The position numbers were made by a program, and so were the translations under genes. Below, in pieces: positions 56,424-64,000 of a stretch of DNA of 64,000 nt. The DNA is taken from positions 82,281-146,280 of the forward strand of contig KV920908.1 of NCBI GenBank assembly GCA_002081555.1. Direction: 5' to 3'. This DNA comes from Protostelium mycophagum (lineage: Eukaryota; Evosea; Variosea; Protosteliida; Protosteliaceae). Every line of letters starts with the position of its first letter. Position 1 is the first letter of the stretch. The notes under the pieces are model-generated. The model made no database searches, was not told the DNA's origin, and was given only the letters and a program-made list of their open reading frames with translations.

Positions 56424-58704
56424 CTACACTTTGTGGGGGTTCAAACCCCCCTTGTACTCTTCTTTTAGAGTTATGTACGTCTCCCCGTTCTCCTGCTTCA
56501 CTTGGCACAACTTCTTGATCAGGAGTTGAAATCTCGATTTTCTCGGGGTGGTGTCGAGTCGGTTTTTGTACTTTTTAATCAGCGTCTTCGTTTTGAGTCT
56601 CCCAGAGGCCAAGAGTGTCCTTCTGATCTATTCTTTTCAATTCACTGACAGGAATATAAAAGGTACCTCTTCTGCGGTGATCTCCCCCAGGACGACACTC
56701 GGCACCATTTTACTTGCCTCTGTAGCATCCTCTTGTGGTTCCTGCAAATCCCGGTAAGGTTTGTGGTTCTGACGGTCTACAACGGTCACCATGTCGTTGG
56801 GGTCCGTCTTTTCAAAATTTGAATTTTCAAAGTCGTCATCAGATTTCTCTTCCTGCTCTGTGTCATCTACAATCGCATCTACAAACAAAAATCTGTTCTA
56901 GCAAAAGACTACACAGTGGCATCGCATCACCTCATCATCCGAGGCCTCATCTTTCAGTGCATGCTCCGTCTTGAGTTTCTGTATCTCCCTGCCTGATTCA
57001 CTCAGTCGGCTCTTCGTGGTGTCCTCGGAGGCGTTTTCCTCGTTTGTTATCGCGTCTTCATCATCTGAAAATCGTCCCTGTCACTCGATCAGAAAATAAA
57101 TGAGATTGAAATGAAACATTGCATTGAATTGTGATCATGGTATTTGACAAAACAGAAATGTTCGTCAGTACCTCATCATCTAAATCTGGCTCCTCTCCAT
57201 TTTCTTCCTCACTCTGCAGAAAATGAGAAATGCAAAAAGACACGAGAGATGCAAAACGTGGGGCTCTGTCGGGAATCGAACCCGAGGCACTACCACCCTA
57301 AGGTAGTATTTTACCACTGAACTACAGAGCCAGATGTTTTCTGCTCTTTTGATAGGTGTGCGGTATAATATTTAATGTGGTGAATAACTTTGACAATACA
57401 TTTAGCCTTGAACCCACTTTGTCCATCGAATATGTAGTTGCTGACATTTTTTTCACTCACCTCCACCTCTGAATCCTCCTCTATACGTTCTATTTTTATC
57501 TTCTTCTTATGCATCGACCCAAAGATACTGAATTCCCTCGCTTCTTCTTCTTCCTTTTCCACCGTCTCCGCGAAAAATTTGAATTTTTTACATCTCTTCC
57601 TCATCTGGTATTGTATGTCGTTCATCTACAACAGTGTAAATGATATACCTCGATGATTCGCACGCAAAAGTTGAGGTTTTTGTTCTGCAAGAAAGACAGC
57701 AAATGTTGCTATAAAATCGCAGAAAATAATAATGGTATTCATTTGAATATACTTGAACCACAAAGCAACAGAGATATTTGTATCACAATCACAGTGAATA
57801 ATCCGTACCTCGGATTCTGCACTATCTGCAGATTGGTGCTTAGACGCCTTGCGAGGCATCTCGAAGTCATACCACTCACTGACTGGTAACAACCTGAACT
57901 CGTTTTGCTGTGCGTATTAGTTAAGACTGTGCGCAATAGATGAGATATTTACGATATTAGACAGCATAAGCAGAATTTTTGTGATAAACATGATGATGTC
58001 AGATGTTTTTTCTGTTGTTACGGCCAAAAGCCTTTCGATGTGATAAATTAATGGTCGATTGAGAATGATGAATGCACCTCCATCAAGAGAATGGCATAAT
58101 TAGACTGCTGCCCCGTCTCCATACTGCCCACATAAGCATTGGTCTCTTCACCATCGCGTAACGTCCATTTTCTTTCGATCTGTTGATGCGTGAGCCACCA
58201 TAAATGGTCGTAATCGTGTATGTAAGTGATTAATGGATGACATACTTGAATCTTGTCTGTGCTTTCCGAAGCGGCTTGTCTCTAATTTCGGTCATGAGAG
58301 TTGAATTTCAATGTGACTCACCTTCTGCATTTGTGTCAGATCAAAATGCTGATTCAGATTACCTTATAATATTGCTCCAACTTTTTTCTGTTGAATGATT
58401 TCTTCTTATCTAGCATGATTGATGGCAGCGAAGGCAGAGCTCCTTTATCATTGATCACCTGCCTGGACTTAACGACAGATGTAAAGAATGATTATCACGA
58501 TCCAACCTCGTAAGACATTGTGATTGGTTGACTCCACTTCCTGAAATCGAGCTGGTAATCTTCCGACTCGACAGGAAATCTGGCAATATGCACCTGATCA
58601 TATTAATCTTCGCGAGCACCCGTCTTCTACCTCACTTTGATGTCCTCTGTCAATGCAGTGGTCTTTAATTTATACCGGTGAACCGGATTCGTTGTGCTGT
58701 CCAT
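56424..58704 (-). CDS. General transcription factor TFIIF subunit alpha (RAP74)
   Basis: Large subunit of TFIIF, acting with RNA polymerase II at initiation and elongation. Starts MDSTTNPVHRYKLKTTALTE at 58704. Next is IARFPVESEDYQLDFRKWSQ, then IERKWTLRDGEETNAYVGSM, METGQQSNYAILLME and QQNEFRLLPVSEWYDFEM. These correspond to the RAP74 dimerisation domain (WLLRVNGKSGRKF; G...NTSYYIF; AFPVHNWYNFTP). The middle is highly acidic (EEENGEEPDLDDE; EEKSDDDFENSNFEK), as in the family. The C-terminus is a short winged helix, LKTKTLIKKYKNRL and LIKKLCQVKQENGETYITLK (human LLKKF..; L...I..LN......Y.SLKE), ending GGLNPHKV at 56424. A tRNA-Pro gene lies in the intron at about 57217-57462 on the same strand. 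Confidence 0.88.
57261..57331 (-). tRNA. tRNA-Pro (AGG), nested in a TFIIF alpha intron
   Basis: Minus strand: acceptor GGCTCTG pairs perfectly with CAGAGCC. D arm TAGTTCAGTGGTAAAATA, anticodon stem CTACC/GGTAG, loop TTAGGGT with anticodon AGG (Pro), and T arm GGTTCGATTCC. Length 71 nt with no intron. The flanking exons of the TFIIF alpha gene (about 57175-57216 and from 57463) are on the same strand, so the tRNA is transcribed in the same direction as its host. Confidence 0.94.
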
Positions 58705-58881
58705 GAATAATCATGCTAAATGAAAAAAATGAGACGAAATTTAATGGGAGATTGATTTTATTTGAATTTAATTTGATGTTTACAAGCGGTGAGATTGGCA
58801 CCAGGCAGTTCTTGCAGGAGAAGTACTTCCGAAAAGTCCTAACCTGTTGACGTGAATATCTGTGAACAACAATTTTTGTGA

Positions 58882-59787
58882 TCACCTGTTGCTCTCCATG
58901 GCGACAGCGGCCACGGTAGTTAACGAGTTGATCGTGGAGATCTGAGCAGATCTTGCGGATTCATTGGGTTGCGCCAGCAACAAAAGTCCATTGGTGAAAG
59001 ATGCTGCCCTGGCCGCAACGATCGCATCTACAACGGCTGGGGTTGCCTGTACAATGAGGGGGTTGGCTAGGGTTCCACTAGGGTCATATCTGTATGCAAC
59101 TCCAGCATTAGCGGGTCCCGCCACATTGTTGAGAATGTCGTTTACTCGGTTGTAGTCATCCTGAAGACTTCAGACTGGGATTTTGACGGGAAAACTCACC
59201 AAACCGGCAGCGGAGGTGTTGTACACGATGATGCCCAAGTCAAAATTGATGTGAGCATTGATGCCTAGGTTAAGATTCTCCAAGACCGAGGATCTGCCGC
59301 TGTCGGCATAGCTGAAAGCTTCTCTCCACGCACCGGTGGAGACGTATCCAGTGCTGTAGTATGAATCGTAAGCGTTGAGATACCTTCTGGCGAAGATCAA
59401 TATGAAATCGATCTGTCATGTGTCAGTGATGGCGCGATGTCATATTTGACCCACTAGGCTGTTCCCGTCGTTGAAGTATCCGTTCTGTATGGCCACAATA
59501 GATTGTTTCGTTATGTTCAGATAAAGTAGAGCAAAAGGGGCATTCGGACTGCACGCAGAGTCCAGCACGGTCCATCTGTTCACCATCTGGATCATGTCAA
59601 TCGTGATCCTCCATCACTGATGATGGTGAGACATTCTGACCTCGTCGACAAGAGCGTAGCCTCGCTCAAGCTGAGAGGAAGACACAGGAAGAGGGTTGGG
59701 AGAAGGACCCACAGGGACATAAAGAGGCTCCAAGACGCTCTGAGAGCTAGATAAAGCGAAGAAGGCAAGGATAACGATGGGTAGCAT
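58882..59787 (-). CDS. Secreted DUF5995-like protein
   Basis: Starts MLPIVILAFFALSSSQS, a signal peptide, at 59787. LERGYALVDEV and RWTVLDSACSPNAPFALLYL (with TKQSI after it) follow, then YYSTGYVSTGAWREAFSYAD, and the diagnostic block VLENLNLGINAHINFDLGI. DUF5995 proteins share a W..AF......LQ.LLLGINAHINYDL core. The C-terminal part (GPANAGVAYRYDPSGTLANP; FTNGLLLLAQPN) ends AVAMESNR at 58882. The conserved His and Asp of INAHI..DL suggest a metal- or substrate-binding role, but no activity is established for the family as far as I know. Two or three short introns. The gene starts 766 bp from the pyruvate kinase stop. Confidence 0.75.
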
Positions 59788-60553
59788 GGTTGGCGAGTTT
59801 ACTGCTGCTGCTCGGCTGGATTGTTGAGGAATGATGAACAGAGGCTGCCAAACCTGTACCGGGCAGTCAACGTCTCAGTCTCATAAACGTCGACCACAGA
59901 AACACACCGAAACGATGGTCGACGAAATTTCGAGCACCTTTTGTGCAAACAAATTTTCTGGAGTGAGAAATTTCGTTTGTGTCGACACCCCCACATGCAT
60001 CACAAGTCGACATTTATTTTTATGTTCAAAATATGTGAAGTGGGTCAGGTGAATTATATTTCGGGTCCCAACCGAATTCCTCCAAGATTTGGACGGGACT
60101 TTGTTTCTCGGTTATTACCGTGTTTGTCGTTTTTATGTCGGAATTTTGGACACGGTATCGGAAATTCGCCGCCCGACTCCACAGCGAATGCCAAAGCTGA
60201 GCCGTGCGTCATCAATTCGTTCGCTGAACCTCCTCCTTGTTGATTCTTCACAAGAAATGGCTGAAGAGCCTTCTGTCATCCAATACAGTCCCTCAGAACA
60301 AACCAGGTTTTTTCATCTACAACGTTGCAGATGGTTTTGTGTTTTCTCCAACCTTCTGTCACCCAATACAGTTTCTTAGAACAGACGGGCTTTTGGCGTC
60401 TACAACGTTGTAGATGGAATGAGGGAGAAGGATCGGACAGATGAGATGGTTCATCTACAATAACGCACAGCACCCTTTTGCCTCAAGCTTAACAGCAGGT
60501 CTTGATAATGCAGCAATGTAAAATGATTTCTACCGCGTTGATATACGAGTTTA
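59788..60553. promoter_or_regulatory. Intergenic region with an 83-bp tandem duplication
   Basis: No gene seen. It should hold the promoter of the DUF5995 gene. Contains TCGGTTATTACCGTG (about 60110) and the tandem repeat annotated separately. Confidence 0.45.
60269..60434. repeat. 83-bp imperfect tandem duplication ending in a palindromic CTACAACGTTG word
   Basis: CCTTCTGTC begins at 60269 and again at 60352 (83-bp period). Each copy continues with a CCAATACAGT block, an AGAACA block and a TCTACAACGTTG(C/T)AGATGG block. The second copy has the complete 16-bp palindrome TCTACAACGTTGTAGA, that is, the dispersed TCTACAACG word in both orientations fused. Confidence 0.8.
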
Positions 60554-62878
60554 TTAATTTCCCATGAATTCTCCGGCCTCATAGATCTTGAGCGCGTTGC
60601 GAATGGTGACGGGTGCTGATTTACCACCGCATATCACCGTCAGGTCCCCCTTCTTAAGGAGTTTATTTTCCATTGCCTTCTTCTCGATTTTGGCGAGAAA
60701 ATCCTGTTTTTGTTATTAAGTTTGTGAAAATACAGAAAATAATAATAAATTATTTTGATTCCTTTTTGACAGTGCAAACACTATTGTAGATCTACGAATT
60801 TGCCGCAAAGAGGCATTCTTGTACCGTTTTTTTTGGCGATTTTGAGACAAAGACCAATCCGAAATGACATTCCAAGCACCTCTATACGCGCCGGCTCCTG
60901 CGCAATCACGATGGGGTACACCGCATAACACAGTCTCAGCCACCTCGCAACATTTTCACTCTGGCTCACAGCGATGATCGGACAGTCAGGTCTGCCCTTG
61001 GACAACCTCAGAGCCGTCGTTCCCTCTGATGATAAGACGATGATCGCTTTGGCAGAGGACTTTGCGGCCGCCTCCAGGGCGGCATACGCGATGGCTTCGC
61101 TGGAATTTCCGTGAGATTTCGGAGAAATTTCTGGGAAATTTCGTACCGGAGTTCGGTTTGGATGTTGCCGAGTTGTGACAGTGATACGTCTTTGACAGGT
61201 GCTCTCTTCTCTGTGGACGATACGATGTCGTTCATGGTCTGAACTACCAACGCTGTGCCGCGTCATCTTCTGTAGTGTTGTAGATGAATAAATCTTACGC
61301 AATTTTAGATAAAATAACTCGGTGTTTGCGGCTGTGCCGCAGAGTTCAAACATATGAATGGTTTAATGATGACCTGGGTGTGGAGACATCGTGGTTTCTC
61401 CTGATGTCATAACAGCGTCAGTATGGTCCAGTACTCCATTCGCCACGTCTGACACCTGTCAAAAGTGTCATTATGGCGTGTCATCCTGGGAAAATGTGTA
61501 CCTCGGCTTTGAGGGGGACAGTCTCCTTCATCATGGATTGTAGAAGCTGGGTCGCCAAGATGACAGGTTTATTCGCCTGATTCGCTTTACGTATCAGCGT
61601 CTACAACGAGTCAATCGCAATTTTCTTCGAAATTTCGAGATCACCTTTTGCACGATTGGGATGACGTGGTAAGGTAATTCCACTCCCTGTCATGAAATTA
61701 AAAAAATATTGAATTGAAAAATTCCAAGAAAAATTTGACCCACAAGGTCGCCTCTTGCCACCATGATGCCGTCTGTTACACTAAGGATATCGTCGTAGTT
61801 CTCCAGCGCCTTTGGTTTCTCGACCTGTCATATGTCATCTGTACATATTTCATGTCTCCAAGTCTTCATGTCGACAATATAAATTTGTCGACACCCACCT
61901 TCACGATGATTTTGGGAATGAATTGACCTTCTTTTCTGTTTGCTTCCAAGTGTTTTCTCAACCTGACATATTTCAGCGAAATTTCATAATCACGTGACCC
62001 ACCTTCTGACGTCATCACCCGTCTGCACGAATGATTGGCCCATAAAGTCGACCCCTTGTTCTAAGAGGAAGACGCTGTCCCTCTTGTCCTTTTCTTCCAG
62101 ATCTTCGAATTTCATTTCGGTGTTAGGGACGTTAAGTCCTTTCATCTTGCTAAGTTCGCCACCTCGGATCACCTTGACGGTGACCTGTTTGAAATTTGAA
62201 TGTCAGAAATGGCGGGAAATATCTCACCTCAGAATCGGATTGCCTCTTGGTGACGCGGATCTGCATGATGCCGTCGTTGATCAGGATGTCGTCGCCTTCT
62301 TTTACTGATGCGACCAACTTTGTGTTTGGGGTGGTGATCTTTTTCTCATTGCCCTTCTCTTTTGTCGCTACAAATTGCAGTTCATCCCCTTCCTAAAGAA
62401 TGAGAAATGAACGTGTCTGATTGATTCTAAAACGTATGATGAGAAGTCTACGTCACTTTTAGTTGGATGGTGGCGGTCTCGAATTCACCGGTTCTAAATT
62501 TGGGGCCTTGAAGATCACCCAGTATAGAACATGGTATGCCCGTCTGTTGAGAAGCCTTTCTGATCTGAAGTGTCATGACGTCACCATGATGTGATCAACG
62601 ATTCAGACCCACCTCTCTGATATAACTGCTGAGAAGTTCGTAGTTACCGAATGAACAGTTAAGGCGGAAAATGTTGCACCCCGCCTCTAACATTTTCGAG
62701 AGAGTCTGATGTGGTCAAATCAAACTGTCACATAAGGATCGTCACCTCCGCTTTCTCACAAGATGGTCCAACTGAACAGACGATCTTGGTTCGGCGTAAC
62801 CCATCTTTCGTGTTGGAAAAGATCTCTGAGCCCATCAATCTCTTCACAGGATCTCGACTCACCTTGGAAATCAGTCAT
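60554..62878 (-). CDS. Pyruvate kinase
   Basis: Converts phosphoenolpyruvate and ADP to pyruvate and ATP in glycolysis; cytosolic. The start at 62878 gives MTDFQ, then a 37-nt intron, then EIFSNTKDGLRRTKIVCSVG, joining in frame to the family TKIVCT.GP block. Active-site stretch: MLEAGCNIFRLNCSFG (family AGM.VARLNFSHG; Arg, Asn and Ser kept, His replaced). KIIVKVEKP holds the catalytic Lys, and GIMVARGDLGVELP the Mg-binding Glu/Asp. KPVILATQLLQSMM and SDVANGVLDHTDAVMTSGET follow. The C-terminal domain (AIAYAALEAAAKSSAKAIIV; GRPDCPIIAVSQSENVARWL) ends IYEAGEFMGN at 60554. Order and length match a full-length enzyme. The S-F in place of S-H-G and the M-G-Q-S-F-V-Q stretch mark it as a divergent member. 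Confidence 0.93.
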
Positions 62879-63015
62879 TTGGAGTGCCAAGCTGTGGTGG
62901 TGTCGTGGTGTCGTGTTGTGTCTGTGATTTTTGAAATTTCAAGTTTGAACAAAAAAAAACGAGAAAAAGTCCGTTTTGCGTTGAAATCCGACTGGGCAAG
63001 AAGATGGGAATTTCA
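62879..63015. promoter_or_regulatory. Short region upstream of pyruvate kinase
   Basis: 137 bp between the stop of the Lys-rich gene (63016) and the pyruvate kinase start (62878), both on the minus strand. Contains a short GTGTCGTG repeat (about 62898-62920). It must include the pyruvate kinase promoter. Confidence 0.45.
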
Positions 63016-64000
63016 CTAAACCATCCATCCACATCCATCCATGCAAAAATAATCTAAAGGAGACAAACCTTTGTTCCGGTCTGATACAATCCGACAAATA
63101 AATGCAGGATCCACAACATAGACATGCTTCCACATTCCTTTTCTGGTGGTATCTGTCGCGAAATATCAGAAGAAATGAATTTTGAATATTGTATACCTTT
63201 CTTGGCCTCAGCTGTTTTCTTCTCTTTTTCTCCGCCCTTGCTCTTCTTGCCGCAATTTTTCTCTTTTACAGTGTCTTTGCCCTTGGCAGCAGAAGTATTG
63301 CCTTTGGCAGCTTGTCGCTGTCATCAGTGACATCTTTCTTCTTCTTTGAATTGTTGATCCTCTTGTTTTTCTTAGCGGCAGTACTCTTCTTGTTATTATT
63401 TCCAGCGTTTTCCAAATCCTTTTCAACTTGTTTGCTTTGCTTGGCATCTACAAAGTTGTTGATTTCCAGGTTTAGGGTTTATTGGTCTTAAAAAATCGGG
63501 GATTTATTTTTTTCGAACAATAATTCTTAAGATATTTCTATGAAATTTTTACTATTCATAAGATTGATCTTATCTTGCATTACTAATTTCTTACTATTTG
63601 ATCTCCTTTTCTTGGCCTCTAATTCTGCTTGAACTTTCTGAAGAGGGATCGGCATTCAGAGGGGTATCTCCCTCTGATTTACTCAGGAGTGCGCCGTTGG
63701 AGAATTCAAAATCCTCATCCACAACAATGATCATGAGGCTGCGCGTTCAGCAATACAAGCCACCTAATCTTAGGAAAGATTTCAAATCACTCACCCTCAA
63801 ATGTCTTGTCCTCTTGAGAGGCGCGGGCTCAACCATATCCCAAAACTCATCGAGTCCTTGAATGTCAAAATTTTCTGAGGTTAGGCTCGTACACCCGGAT
63901 CAGGGCTCTGTCCTTCCGGCAATTGGCATTCAAGGACTCTGGAGAGAATCTGTTTATGATTTCATTGACATCAGACTGGCCGGTGGAAGTCTGACAGGAT
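63016..64000 (-). CDS. Lys-rich nuclear-type protein, 3' part (runs off right edge)
   Basis: From the right edge: STGQSDVNEIINRFSPESLN, then GLDEFWDMVEPAPLKRTRHL ending at gtgagt (about 63797), an acidic/Ser exon with DEDFEFSNGALLSKSEGD and NADPSSESSSRIRG, then a strongly basic stretch, KKSTAAKKNKRINNSKKKKD. The reading frame shifts at about 63318-63331 and continues as QAAKGNTSAAKGKDTVKEK to EKKTAEAKK. The final exon gives RKGMWKHVYVVDPAFICRIV, after which it can end MDGCGWMV at 63016. The Lys-rich composition suggests a nuclear or nucleic-acid-associated protein. I do not recognise the family, and the joins near 63890 and 63320 are unresolved. Confidence 0.5.

Noticed and set aside
62939-63133. 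Hydrophobic frame MSMLWILHLFVG... as a possible pyruvate kinase N-terminus
   Set aside because: The upstream gene reads through this DNA in another frame, and pyruvate kinase has a better start at 62878 with a 37-nt intron that joins exactly in frame.

Overview
This window is nuclear DNA of a gene-dense, intron-rich microbial eukaryote. It has no operons or bacterial signals. Protein genes on both strands are broken by many short GT-AG introns (mostly about 35-80 nt), often begin or end within 100-500 bp of each other, and are interspersed with intron-containing tRNA genes. Three gene types suggest an amoebozoan (for example a protosteloid amoeba): a filamin with tandem CH domains, a Zn2Cys6-PAS regulator outside an obviously fungal setting, and a HAM1-like lipid-binding protein. 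A BK-type potassium channel is also present. The taxonomic call is inference and only moderately secure.

Layout: 1-736 is the 5' part of a secreted carboxylesterase-type gene. 0.74-4.4 kb is gene-poor, with a 26-bp hairpin, a diverged dispersed repeat and two tRNA-Tyr genes. 4.4-11.1 kb (minus) is a complete BK-like K+ channel; two of its exons are enclosed by a 100-bp inverted repeat. 11.6-14.9 kb (plus) is RNA polymerase III subunit RPC7. 15.1-16.75 kb (minus) is a TPR protein, head-to-head with the F1-ATPase assembly factor ATPAF1/ATP11 (16.85-17.9 kb). Unidentified exons follow, then Nup43 (18.6-20.4 kb, plus), an ARF GTPase and SKP1 (both minus). 22.5-30.2 kb (minus) is a filamin whose C-terminus appears fused to a propeller-like repeat domain. 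30.4-32.9 kb is a TM9SF nonaspanin and 33.2-34.9 kb an epoxide-hydrolase-like alpha/beta hydrolase (both minus). The hydrolase shares a 76-bp intergenic region with a chromodomain/F-box gene (plus). Next come a small coiled-coil gene (minus) and a Zn2Cys6-PAS transcription factor (37.75-39.36 kb, plus), then a gene-free, differently composed stretch to 41.1 kb and a secreted EGF-containing surface protein (41.1-42.6 kb, plus). Two tRNA-Lys genes lie around an unidentified minus-strand gene, followed by the HAM1-like gene (44.8-48.3 kb, minus), RRP12 (48.8-55.9 kb, plus), TFIIF alpha with a tRNA-Pro in one intron (56.4-58.7 kb, minus), a secreted DUF5995 protein, pyruvate kinase (60.55-62.9 kb, minus) and a Lys-rich partial gene at the right edge.

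The genes do not form one pathway. They are housekeeping functions (transcription by Pol II and Pol III, ribosome assembly, nuclear pore, ubiquitin ligase, vesicle traffic, glycolysis, mitochondrial assembly) mixed with cytoskeleton, ion channel and secreted proteins.

The most unusual property is at the word level. Introns, intergenic DNA and even some exons repeatedly use a small vocabulary of short, often palindromic words: TCTACAACG, GAAATTTC, TTTTGGCGGGAAA, CGGTAAnnACCG, CTAAAAATAG, TGACGTCA and the hairpin CTGCGGCTCTGCCGCAG. Exon joins were worked out by reading frame and splice consensus without alignment tools, so some internal boundaries and start codons are provisional.
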